Under the pieces are notes generated by a model, which was not told the origin of the DNA, searched no databases, and saw nothing but the letters and a program-made list of their open reading frames with translations. Shown here piece after piece: positions 1-11,511 of a stretch of DNA of 64,000 nucleotides. The translations under genes and the position numbers were made by a program. This DNA comes from Hemicentrotus pulcherrimus (Eukaryota > Echinodermata > Echinoidea > Camarodonta > Strongylocentrotidae), in the NCBI GenBank assembly GCA_003118195.1, contig BEXV01000037.1:68457-132456 (forward strand), read 5' to 3'. The first letter of the stretch is position 1. Every line of letters begins with the position of its first letter.

Positions 1-2228
1 TTACAGGCTATTTCACCTCAATCCCGGTAGACTCTATATGGGATTTGCTCTTTGGTCAGTCGACACCGATCAAGAGAGATATGAGAAAGATGTAAAGAGA
101 GAAATAGGGGAGAGATTGAGAGGAGAAGCAGTTGTACAAACAAGAGTTGCTTTGCGCTCTCACAGGGATGTTATACTTCTGAGAGAAGCCGTAACTACTT
201 ACTATCAGCATAATTGCATTAGGGCGTTCACCTGAGTAGAACACTTTTTATGAATATTCATAAATATCTGATATTGTTAGATCTAATTAATTATTTTAAA
301 TCATTGAAATAAATCAGAGAATAATTAAGGGGATTTTACTCTTTTATTTTAATGTGTTATAATTGTATTTGAAGAAAAAAAGATCACTTGAATCAGCTTT
401 AAATTTGTTTTCATAAACATCTACATATATTCTTAGAAACAAAAGTACAAAGACGGCTAAAAGGAAATGACATTAATAAATGCTGAATTCGATTGAAGTC
501 TGTCACAACAAATCAAAGAATTCCAATGCGTTTTTGAAAAGACATATATACATAATAAGGGTATTTTTTTGTAATTCTGTCCTTATTCTTTTTTTACTGT
601 GTAAACGTCAAAAACAGAACCATGTGATGGATTTCATCAAGTTCATTGTTGGAAAAAAAGACAGAATTTGTCTTACATGTAACTATTCCAAATAAATTAA
701 ATTCCATATAATTATGGATAGGGAGAAGAAAGAAGAAAAAGAGAAAGAGAGAGACAGAGAGAGTAAAATAATTGAAGAAAACAAAATTGTGACAAAAATA
801 AAGAATTGGTCCAAGTGTTTGATATACCTCTGTGTTCATAGAATTCAATGATTATTATATGATCGTGATTGGTGGCTCGGGTTGGGTATGAACGACTTGG
901 CATTCCTATAAACCGTTAACCTATAACTGGAGGTAACCTAAATCAGCACTACAGGGTATTTTTCAGTTTCGCTCCCTTAAATTCTTTGAAAACAGTGATA
1001 TTCAGTTTACTTTATATTAGATTTAAATCGGCAAGTGTTCTTTGTAGTTGAATACATGATCACTTGATGTTAATCAGAAAAAGAATAAAACTGAAGACGC
1101 TAAGGGATTTTGTAGATTGTATCATGACTACGCTAGAAGTATTAATTTTGATGCTATCATTGAGAGCTAAATCCGCGGTTTTAAGTTTGTGTGAGTTTGC
1201 TTGAGGCGGACTGAACGTCAAATACAAGATTGAAACTAAAGTAGAAAAAATGTGTTCACACACACACTTCTACATGCGCGTCAGGTTGTCTCTGCCTAGG
1301 GGCTAAGCCGTCGTGCGATTAGGTTTTAAGCAGTAAAGTTCCGGCAACACACACGAACCTTTATACAACCATGTTTTTTGCGAATGTTACATCTTCAGGT
1401 TTTCATCATTACCACTTCCGTAAAGCCCAACGCACACTACACGACCGTCCTGCGATCCGGTTTAACATGTTTAAAAGTTTGAAGCTGTAATCCCTACGAA
1501 ATAGAACAAATAAAAAGTGGCCTACAAATAGTAAAAGTTGAGTCATTATTCTTCATGAACAAAATAAATTAGAAATACTTGACGTAAGACATAGAGAAAT
1601 GTCCTTTACTGCTGCTTTGAAGCACTTTTATCAATTCAGTCACGACGTTGACATTATGGCGAACATGAAATTGTAACATTACACGCAATACAACAACAAT
1701 ATGGTGAGTGTGGAATCTTGAAATAGCAAGAGAAGATAGAGGTTACCAGCCAGAGGAAAGAGAAAACTAAATGAATAACAAATTCATGAGAACAGAAAAA
1801 AGGTGAGATTGAAAACCCCAAACAAGGCATTTACAGGTATAAAATGCAAGCTACAGTAATAAGAAGATGTCCTTCCAAAAACAAATCCAAGAGAATAATG
1901 TTATACAAGAATAAAGATGTTTGTGAGGTAGAAATGAAAAGAAGAGAGTGTTGAGGTTGGGCTTGTATTGAAACTTCCAAATGACAAGACACCGCATTGG
2001 TGGTATTATACAAGCCTGGTTTCAGACAACGAATGGTAAATAAATTCAGCCACAAAACCCGAATGTTCTGATCAACAGGATGATATATAACAGAGAACAT
2101 GAACAAAAAGAGGTTGTGATTAAAAAAAACAATAGTATATGTGAGAGGTTTAGACAACGATGAAGAGAGATATGATGGAAATAGAAAGAAAGAACATGAG
2201 AGAAAACTAGAGGAAGAGAGATACCCCT
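1..2228. other. No gene recognised
   Basis: AT-rich sequence with only short random open frames on both strands. No conserved domain, RNA gene or repeat was recognised. Confidence 0.6.
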
Positions 2229-2320
2229 AGAGAGAGAAAAAAGAAAAGAGAGGGAGAGAGAGAAAGAGAGAAAGAGAGAAAGAGAGAGAGAGAGTGAGAG
2301 AGAGAGAGAGAGAGAGAAAA
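2229..2320 (+). repeat. GA-rich simple repeat
   Basis: Nearly pure purine tract of AGAG units with AAAG interruptions. Confidence 0.9.
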
Positions 2321-2416
2321 GGGGGATTACATAGACTTGTTTAAGGTGAAAAAAAGGAAATTATAGAATAGTTGACAGTACTAGGAGAAAACAATAAAGC
2401 ATGTGTTGAGAAATCT

Positions 2417-2497
2417 AACCACCACCACCAACACCAAATCTAGACATCGAAAACTCACAACCACCACCACCACCAAATCTAGACATCGACAACTCAC
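2417..2497 (+). repeat. Two-copy tandem repeat of about 40 bp
   Basis: A CCACCA-rich block followed by AAATCTAGACATCGA and AACTCAC occurs twice in a row (2417-2458 and 2459-2497). The copies differ by one CAA unit and one A/C substitution. Confidence 0.9.
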
Positions 2498-2749
2498 GGC
2501 GAAAAAAAAACAGGATTTCTTTAACTTACTTCACAAAATAATAAAAACGTTATACCAACGTTTGCTTTTTATCTCCACGTCAATCTCAGTGAAAACTAAA
2601 ACGGTGCATTACCTACACCACCTTTACGGTTCAAGGCCAAAGTAACACAATAAGGTCACACCCTGAAGCCCGTGATAAAGATCAAAACCTTGGAACTGTA
2701 CCATTGTCAGTCAATGCCATGGCCTGAAGTGTTCCTTGATAGTTTTTAT

Positions 2750-3010
2750 CACCCCCGCGCCGATGAAGTCGGAGGGGAAATAGTTACACTGTCGTCCGTC
2801 TTTCCTTCCGTCCTTCCTTCCGTGCGTCCTTAGCAAATTTGGTTTCCGATCGATATCTTCAGTAATGTTTGACGGATTTTAATAAAATTTGATATGAAGG
2901 TACATGATATCAAAATAAAGGCTAAGTCCGATTGTGGAGTACGAAGGTGAAAGGTTAAAGGTCATATCTCATTAAATATGCGACAAAAATACACACATGT
3001 TGCTCCGGTT
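2750..3010 (+). repeat. Probable dispersed repeat with CCGTCCTT-rich head and AAGGTCA-type motif
   Basis: A TCCGTCTTTCCTTCCGTCC tract is followed by text of the kind TTTGACGGATTTTAATAAAA, TTTGATATGAAGGTACATG, and GGTGAAAGGTTAAAGGTCAT. This combination (GTCC-type repeat, hydrophobic-looking spacer, AAAGGTCA) resembles a repeat type found in many marine invertebrate genomes. Assignment is from general familiarity, not alignment; boundaries are approximate. Confidence 0.5.
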
Positions 3011-3386
3011 GTCTCTTTTTCGCCAGCACAAACGTAGCTAGTTCGCCGTCACTACCAAACTAGACTGTTCAACTATGTTGTAGGGTGTATATGCCATTGT
3101 GTATGATGTGTGAACGGGGTGTGCGGAAATGGTGTGTTGGGGAGGGAAAGTGAGAGTGTTGATGTGGGTGGTAAATGTATGTGTGTCAATTAAAGACTAA
3201 TACATGACAGATGGCTAATCATAAATCTACAATGACGAGTAAACTGTGTACATCACAGTCCAAATGTGTCTTGAAGGTATATAACAGACGGCAATCGGCG
3301 GATCAGGCGACATTTGAAAGTGATTTTGTATGTGAGATTGCTTTGCTAAATATGAAATACAAGAACCTTTTTCATATCTTTAAACT

Positions 3387-4224
3387 NNNNNNNNNNNNNN
3401 NNNNNNNNNNNNNNNNNNNNNNNNNNNNNNNNNNNNNNNNNNNNNNNNNNNNNNNNNNNNNNNNNNNNNNNNNNNNNNNNNNNNNNNNNNNNNNNNNNNN
3501 NNNNNNNNNNNNNNNNNNNNNNNNNNNNNNNNNNNNNNNNNNNNNNNNNNNNNNNNNNNNNNNNNNNNNNNNNNNNNNNNNNNNNNNNNNNNNNNNNNNN
3601 NNNNNNNNNNNNNNNNNNNNNNNNNNNNNNNNNNNNNNNNNNNNNNNNNNNNNNNNNNNNNNNNNNNNNNNNNNNNNNNNNNNNNNNNNNNNNNNNNNNN
3701 NNNNNNNNNNNNNNNNNNNNNNNNNNNNNNNNNNNNNNNNNNNNNNNNNNNNNNNNNNNNNNNNNNNNNNNNNNNNNNNNNNNNNNNNNNNNNNNNNNNN
3801 NNNNNNNNNNNNNNNNNNNNNNNNNNNNNNNNNNNNNNNNNNNNNNNNNNNNNNNNNNNNNNNNNNNNNNNNNNNNNNNNNNNNNNNNNNNNNNNNNNNN
3901 NNNNNNNNNNNNNNNNNNNNNNNNNNNNNNNNNNNNNNNNNNNNNNNNNNNNNNNNNNNNNNNNNNNNNNNNNNNNNNNNNNNNNNNNNNNNNNNNNNNN
4001 NNNNNNNNNNNNNNNNNNNNNNNNNNNNNNNNNNNNNNNNNNNNNNNNNNNNNNNNNNNNNNNNNNNNNNNNNNNNNNNNNNNNNNNNNNNNNNNNNNNN
4101 NNNNNNNNNNNNNNNNNNNNNNNNNNNNNNNNNNNNNNNNNNNNNNNNNNNNNNNNNNNNNNNNNNNNNNNNNNNNNNNNNNNNNNNNNNNNNNNNNNNN
4201 NNNNNNNNNNNNNNNNNNNNNNNN
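3387..4224. other. Assembly gap (838 N)
   Basis: Run of N; content unknown. Confidence 1.
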
Positions 4225-5626
4225 GTAATATAATAGTATAGTCCAATGGAGGTGTCTTGTTCTGATGTATATAGGCCATTTGTACCCTGCGAGGGAATGC
4301 TACGTTTTGCGTTGACTTGTTCCTTTGGGTATATGATTGTTTCATTAATCGTTTTCTTGTCTACATGGCTCGTAGATCACGATAAAAACGTGACATTTCT
4401 AGAAAGATGGGACCCACTTTCTAGGGTTCATTTTACATCTGTTCGTGGAATCCCCCCATGATTGTCTCCATTGTTGCCTTTTCCGCCCAGATATTGTAAC
4501 TGAAAACATACCTGTGCCTGGGACTCTCGTTTCCTGACTGGAGGCGCGGCCCTTTTTAACTGACATTTCTCGAATATCACATCATGTTTTAGGTTACCCA
4601 TCGCGTCCTTTGTGGTTGCTGTAAGCTGAAGCCTTCACAACTCTAGCAATTCCACCGCAAAGATAATCATACCGTATCTTATCGAATTCTGATGAAACAT
4701 TTGGTCATATTCATACTGTTTCCCTATCTCAGCTACATGTATAGTGTATTTTGTTTGAACGATATCAGTTCGATGGCCTATTTTCGTACCTTGTAAATGA
4801 TGTTTTGAATGTAATACAATTCTCGACAACTGTAGCGCCGCAATAAAAATGTTTCCGATAATAAAACAGTTCTAGAAATAAAAATAGAGTTTACATGTCA
4901 AAACTCTCGATGTTTAGGCAATACTTATTTCATACTCAATTATAACGAGATCATCTTTAAAAAGAGCAAACATCGGTGGTACTTCACGCCAATGTTTAAA
5001 GGGTTGAAATTCGTAATATAAATAAATTTGATCAAAGTGCTTTCTGCTTTCACCTTGTATTCAGATGAGACGGGTGATTTCTCATTGATGTGGGGGATAT
5101 TATGTAGATGCATTCTATCCCGTGGGTACATTCCTTCAATATTGAATAATTCATCTAATGTAAGGTCCGCGGGGGGTCTCTTTTATAAGGTTAGAATCGT
5201 ACATCTTTCGGCAAGAAGAATGCAATGTTGCGCAAATCGAAAGCTACATCGCTGGCTATGAATATCAAATGGTTTATATTCTCAGGTGGAAAATATTCCG
5301 AAAATTATTGCAATAATGTCTGCCTTCCAAGTGAAAAAAAAAAAAATAGAAGGGATATGATTGCAATTTTGTTTTGCTTTGGCATAGCCGTTGTGGGAAA
5401 TATTTCTGTCTATTAATTAAATTATTACCATTCCATAAAGAAAGTATATGACAGGGAAAATTAATTTCAGTGAAGAAAAGCTTTCATACTGTAAGGCAAT
5501 TTTCATATTCTTGTGTTGAAAGGTTCGGAATAAGTCAATACATATGTAAATCATCTTAAGAGGTTCGGAGATCTTCCACACCTACAAATGTATATATATA
5601 TGTGGCAATGGTTTTAGAAGTCCATT
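4225..5626. other. No gene recognised
   Basis: Short unrelated open frames only. No repeat or RNA gene seen. Confidence 0.55.
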
Positions 5627-6254
5627 GAGTGATTTCAAGTTGGGTGTTAGTGTTAGTGTTAGTGTTAAGAGCAGTCAAGAGCTCTTAAATCGAGCGAAAA
5701 TTTGCTGATGAAATTAAGAGCCTGATACCGATATCAAAATCGATAGCTTAACACCAGCTGTGACGTCACCACATACTTGATTTCACGACGATGATTTTAA
5801 ATTGGTACCTCAAAACTAAAGATATCATGAAAAGTACAGAATAAATTTACACGTATTCCTCTGGTCTTATAAAATAACTCATTTTACACAAAAGAATATA
5901 TGAATTACCTGTTTCACATATTTTTATTTGATCGTCAGACAATAAATTGGCGTTGTTCGTGCGTTGACTGTTGTGCGGTACAACACTAACACCGAACTGG
6001 AAATCAACATTTGCTAAATCCCTAGGGGCTAGTGTTAGTGAATAGGACATTTGTACGTAAAATATTAACACCAGCCACAAAGGTCGGTTCAGCAGACGAC
6101 AATTTTGCAAAATCGATAACACTAGCTACCGGAAGTTGACTATATTCAGAGGTCAAAGCCTTAACACGAGCTGATTTCCATTTCGGTGTTTAGGCTGGTG
6201 TTAGTGTTTATTAAACACTAACACCAGCCTTAAACACCCAACTTGAAATCACTC
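5627..6254. mobile_element. Fold-back (MITE-like) element with terminal inverted repeats
   Basis: The ends are perfect inverted repeats: 5627-5648 begins GAGTGATTTCAAGTTGGG and 6233-6254 is its exact reverse complement (22 bp). ATT flanks both ends (5624-5626 and 6255-6257), a possible 3-bp target duplication. The left end continues into a TTAGTG array. The right end holds a long hairpin (6192-6230: 19-bp arms around one base, extended by 7 bp outside). Variants of AACACTAACACC and AACACCAGC recur through the body in both orientations. No transposase is encoded, so it would be non-autonomous. Superfamily undetermined; a 3-bp duplication is used by PIF/Harbinger and CACTA elements. Confidence 0.8.
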
Positions 6255-6257
6255 ATT

Positions 6258-7329
6258 GTGATCCTCAATGATTTGCGACTATATTCTTTGGAACATTATG
6301 ATGCAGAGTTTGTTTTTGCTAAAACGTTATCAAAGTTGATCTACATTAAATACTTAAATGATTGCCGTTAGTGATCTTCTGGAATTCAGAATTATATTCA
6401 TCATCAACTATTAGTACTGTTTAATTTAACGTATTAATCGTTTATGAAATAATCATATATCCTGTTTTATTCTATAAAGTTTACAACTCGATAGTAAGTT
6501 TTTGCAAGTATTGAAATATTGTTATGACTGCTGTTGTATAGGTAAAACCATTCGGTATTCAGGCAGATCGTAAACATTCCATTACCTTCAATGACCCACT
6601 AACAAATGTAATAAATTTGAGCAATTATCTTAAGTTGCAGAGACTCCATTAGAACCATTACGTATCAAGGTTTATACAAACACGCTGGATAGGGGGACGG
6701 TTAGAAGTCGTTGATATGCATCACGGTTAGGAGCAATCAAGCGAGTCCCGTAGGAAATTAATTCTCACCATCTATTTTCGTGCCGTTTCATCATGTATAT
6801 CCTAGGGCATAATTTACATTCAATTAGATTCGAGCATGATAAATGGTTTTTAAAGAAACGGTCTCTTTTATTTTACATTCTTACTAATTGTTTTTAATGA
6901 ATTTTGTATCGAGCTTTTAGGCCGACCTAGATCCAGCAAGTAAACAATAAAACGGTAAAGACCTGGGCTTATGTTGACAGGAGACGATCTGTGTGAGCCT
7001 ATATTAATTTGATGAGAAAGGAATTGATGGTGAGGAGCGGCAAGACGCGAAGTTTGACAAAAGGATTAAATCATACACAGTTCACCCTCCAAAATTGAAA
7101 CCGTCCTCTTTGGACGGTAAGAACGTGTAAGAGCAATAAGGATATTCAAAGTATAATATTAAATTGTTCATGTCTTGATATATTTGACGATCAAAAATAT
7201 GTAATCTTTATCAATGCGTTTTGAAAATTCTGCTGTAAAGTAATTACTTGTAAATTTGAGTTATTCGCATTGCCTGTTTGTAAACACTTGTTCACTACAC
7301 TTCATTGATTTAAATTCATTAGCATTACC
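6258..7329. other. No gene recognised
   Basis: AT-rich; no open frame, RNA or repeat that I can support. Confidence 0.55.
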
Positions 7330-7693
7330 TTAAAGTAAAATAGATAAGATGCGAACGAAGCATGGTTGCTTCCCAAATGAGCGTAATATTCTGTTATCTG
7401 GAGCACATGGAAATCAGTGAATATCGCAAACTTACTTCAAAGTATCTGCTTTAAATTGCCAAATGAATATGCACCATTTAATAATGGTTTTCCTGCTATT
7501 ACAACATTTGACAAAATACAGATTTTCGTTGAAAGTATTAGAATTATCAATATACAACTACCTGTACATATAATACTAGTACTAGTACTATTACTATGCA
7601 ATACACTGAATTCCATGCGCCCCAGATAACAGAATATTACGCTTATTTGGGAAGCAACCATGCTTCGTTCGCATCTTTTCTATTTTACTTTAA
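7330..7693. repeat. Long inverted repeat: 72-bp arms, about 220-bp spacer
   Basis: Arms 7330-7401 and 7622-7693 are reverse complements at 70 of 72 positions (mismatches at T/A in TAGATAAG and G/A in AATGAGCG). The arm reads TTAAAGTAAAATAGATAAG at its outer end and ends TTCTGTTATCTGG. The right arm runs straight into an ATCT/TAC microsatellite. It looks like a young non-autonomous fold-back element or a recent inverted duplication. Confidence 0.92.
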
Positions 7694-8160
7694 TCTATCT
7701 ATCTATCTATCTATCTACTATTACTACTACTACTACTACTACTACTACTGCTGCTACTACTACTACTTTTACTACTACTACTACTACTACTACTATTACT
7801 ATTACTATTATTACTACTACTATAACTACTACTATTACTATTATTACTACTACTACTTCTACTACTACTACCACTACTACTACTACCACTACCATTTATA
7901 TTATTATTTACATTTATGATGTTACAACATTTGTAAATATGACAATTATTCATACAACTACTACTACTACCACTACTACTACTGCTTCTACTACTACTAC
8001 TACTACTACTACTATTACTACTACTACTATTACTACTACTACTACTTCTACTACTACTTGTACAACAAATAATGCTTCCACTACTACTACTGCTGCTGCT
8101 ACTACTACTACTACTACTACTATATACTATAACCACTACTACTATCACTACAACTTATAT
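7692..8160 (+). repeat. Compound microsatellite (ATCT)n-(TAC)n
   Basis: A short ATCT run (7692-7717) leads into a TAC/ACT array to about 7896. A 60-bp unique spacer follows, then a second TAC array (7958-8157) with GCT, ATT and TTC variants. Open frames read as poly-Thr, poly-Tyr or poly-Ser/Val are artefacts of the repeat. Confidence 0.97.
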
Positions 8161-8163
8161 AAC

Positions 8164-9339
8164 TATTTACAGTAATAATGTTACCATCGAACTTATTCAC
8201 TAAATTTATGACATAACTACATCTTTTTGTAAACTGATATCACTTTTATTATGTTTAATGCTGCTGTATCAATCTAGAAATAAGTAGGCAGAAAATATAT
8301 TAATCATTGTTATATTTTATTGTATAAGTAGTATAGTGACATCGTGTTAACAACACGACAAGACGTCCTACACAGTATTGATGCGAAATGTATTATTCAA
8401 GACGTCCTCAGCACCCCCTTCTCCCTTCATAATTTCCTTTTCACTGCTACAACCTCTCCATCTTTCCTCGCACTTGGCTTCGTGAGGTGCTACGGGCCAT
8501 GCACGCTCCTACTGCCATTCTCTAATCAAGCACCGTTCATGTCATATCCTCTCCTCTTTCTTCATTATTAATCGACTATCTGTGTACTAACCAGTTTCGA
8601 TTTTAATATTGTACATCAAGCGTTGTTGACAGCGCTCTCTTCACTTATCAAAAAAATCCATTATCTATTGACAGTTTAAACCATGCAGTCAAAAAGAACC
8701 CCACAAATTTAAGGTAAGTCTGTTTTTCCTATCAAAGAGCCTCGAACTGAATTATAATGCATTGCACAAGATTTGGAAGATAGTGTATGATGCTTTGTTA
8801 TATAATGCATTGAAATCTTGTTCAGTATTGGTATGCCAATCACAGAAAGCACAGAATTACAGTAAGGCTGGTACGCGAAAACCATCAATGTTATTGTTCA
8901 TTTCGATATGACCGATACACGGATACCAGTTTATACGCAAGGATATGGGTTAGGTTTCATAAATATTAAAAAAGAAAATGGGTCAGGACTTAGATTTTCT
9001 TGCAGTTTGATAAGACACCGGCTGTGATAAAAATATACTTAATATTGTGATTTTATTTTAATCTTCAGAATAAAAGTTATCAGAAATGTACTTACTTACC
9101 GGCATGAACACATTTTTGATCGCCAAAACATTTTGATTATTTCAAGCTCTATAATCTTTGTATACATGATAATGTTTTTTTCATTCATTATCTTCTCTGC
9201 GAAATTGTATTTAATTCAATTAATCTTAGAATACACTAAAATCATTCGAAACAGACCATACATTTAAGATTATCATTTATTATCATCACGTAATAAAAAT
9301 ATTATTGATAGAATCATCAATCATGATAGCTTTAGGACC
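8164..9339. other. No gene recognised
   Basis: Unique AT-rich sequence without a recognisable feature. Confidence 0.55.
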
Positions 9340-9411
9340 TTGCAAGGTCGATCCGTGCGCTATATATAAGAATCCAATATTATTATTATTATTACTATTA
9401 TTATTATTATA
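9340..9411 (+). repeat. Possible retroelement 3' end with (ATT)n tail
   Basis: GTGCGCTATATATAAGAATCC is followed by an (ATT)n run (9378-9411). A GCGCTATAT...-(ATT)n ending is what 3' tails of dispersed retroelements in sea urchins and hemichordates often look like. This rests on general familiarity; no upstream body was recognised. Confidence 0.4.
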
Positions 9412-11458
9412 GCTGAGGTTTAGAGGTAAATGACCAACATAATGCTAAAATCTGAAAAATCCTTCATCTACTATTAGTTGAAGCGCACTTAAGATGGGAT
9501 GTTTTAGCTCGTCTACAGGATTATGCTTCTAGATACTTCTCCCGCCATTTCAAGTCAAATGCAAATCTCAGTTTTTTTCTCTTTATCTCTTTCCGGATAA
9601 TTGTTTTTTCTCAGGCCCTAAAGCAGTATGCACTCTGAACGAAACGCTGTTGTCTTCTTTAGTTCTTAAACATCACGTCTGTCTAAAAAAACAGAACTAT
9701 CGCGATAAAAGAGGGGCACATTGGTGACCTAGATGACGGAGGGGTCGGTCAATTTGAGTTGAAAGGGCGGTCTTCTTCAGGGTAATTGGCATTGATTGCG
9801 GGCCATAATTACCATACACCATTCCTTTCGGGAAATATGTAAATTTTCCATTATGCCGCATTACTGAATTGCCAGCCCAATTAATTAAAGACAATACGCT
9901 TTTGTTCATCGATTACTTATAGGCACACACAAAAAAAGAAATCAACTGCGAATTTCTCCTGTTTGAGACAAGAAAGCAAGAGGTATAGATAAATTATTAA
10001 TCATTTAATAACAAGTAAATTTTGCAATAATGAAAATACTAGCGAAGAGGTTTTGGCAATTTAATGAAAGGTATTCAATACAAATTTGTGGTTATCTCAA
10101 CGACAAAAAAAGCAATTATACTAATTTAAAATTGCTTTATAGCACTTGTGGTTGTAAATAACAAAAGTATAGAAAAATGAGTATCCAATACGAAAATAAT
10201 AATCCATGATGAAACCTTTATGCGATATGTCTTTATGAGATATAACTTTGTCGAGATTATACTTAATTTTTATTCTTTTATTTTCTTAAAGATCCAGATA
10301 AACCACCACCAAAAAAGAAATAAACAATCCCACGTTTTAACAGTTTCCACGGTTGAGAAGCTTTCTGTAGGACTAGGATTGTTCTAGACGGTACTCACAA
10401 GCTTTACTTGGAATGTTATGATTGATTCAAACTTGTCTTATGAAAAATTATTGTCAGAAATTAAATTAGATGTGAAATCATTTAAGACCAGACAATATAG
10501 ACTAATAAACCATAAAAACCATAAAAACATGAAAGAGTAATAATTGTTTAGCAAAATGCAAAATTTAAGCGGGTTGAATCATGTTTGGCACGCTGCAGCA
10601 CAACCGGCGGAGTCACATGTATAGTAAGTGGTACGCTATTCCACCTTTAGTTTGAGTTCAGTGTGAGTTCGTCAATAATGCAGGGGGCTTTAAACCATGT
10701 AACGATGCTATACTTCAAAATAGCACAGCGCAGTGAAAATAGCGAATGGAATCTTTGATTCATATTTATTATAGACTTGTTATCCAGAATTTTCACACGA
10801 TGCACTTTTCACTCGATTTGTTTCATGACATCTGCCGATTTGTTACCAGCTTTGATTCTATCATTTCTCGCGTCAGGATTGCAGTCAACCATTTCCTATT
10901 TATAACGTTCCAAATCGCGCGGTGACGTTGCCACAGGTTACATTTATTACTTTCATCGATCCCTTTTGATAACTTTTTCGCAAGTTCGCAATTCCAGACA
11001 AGGGGAACAAACAAAACGTTATTGATTGTTTTGACAATCATTGTATTCATTCTATGTCAAAAGTTGGTATTGGGTTAATTCGTGTCAACGTGAGGTGGCT
11101 ACTGGATCTCTGTAACCGCATCTATTCTTTTGATTTATATTGATGAATCGAATTTTTAAGAGACAGGTCAAAATGGACTCAGCCACGATTTGAAAAGAGA
11201 TTTGAAAAGATTTTTCGTTTACATAAATGTACTTGAGCTATTCAAAGGAAAGGGTAAAAAGCCATTGACCATTATTCCGTCTGAAGTATGTATACATTTA
11301 TATGAGACATACACCCGCACACGCATAGAGTGGGTAGCAAACTGACGATCAACAGAAAAAAAATGTAATTTTTAGTTGATATCACATTCTTCTTGTTTTT
11401 GATAACTATTAAAACAAATTGTTGTTGAAACTTTAAAGAAAAACCGTCATTTTGACAG
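9412..11458. other. No gene recognised
   Basis: Short open frames only; nothing recognised. Confidence 0.55.
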
Positions 11459-11511
11459 TGATTGAAGCAAAACGGGCAAGTGATTGAAGCAAAACGGGCA
11501 AATGATTGAAG
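11459..11511 (+). repeat. 22-bp tandem repeat, 2.4 copies
   Basis: TGATTGAAGCAAAACGGGCA plus two bases at 11459-11480 and again at 11481-11502, with a third partial copy (TGATTGAAG). Confidence 0.95.

Noticed and set aside
2403..2500. CRISPR-like array
   Set aside because: Only two near-identical adjacent units with no spacers; this is an animal-type genome.
3211..4345. Long open frames across N runs at 3.2-4.3 kb (and likewise at 14.8, 25.1 and 47.7 kb)
   Set aside because: Their length comes from N bases; the real sequence in them is short and anonymous.
7660..8175. Poly-Thr, poly-Tyr and poly-Ser/Val open frames
   Set aside because: Pure translation of the TAC/ACT microsatellite; no flanking coding sequence.
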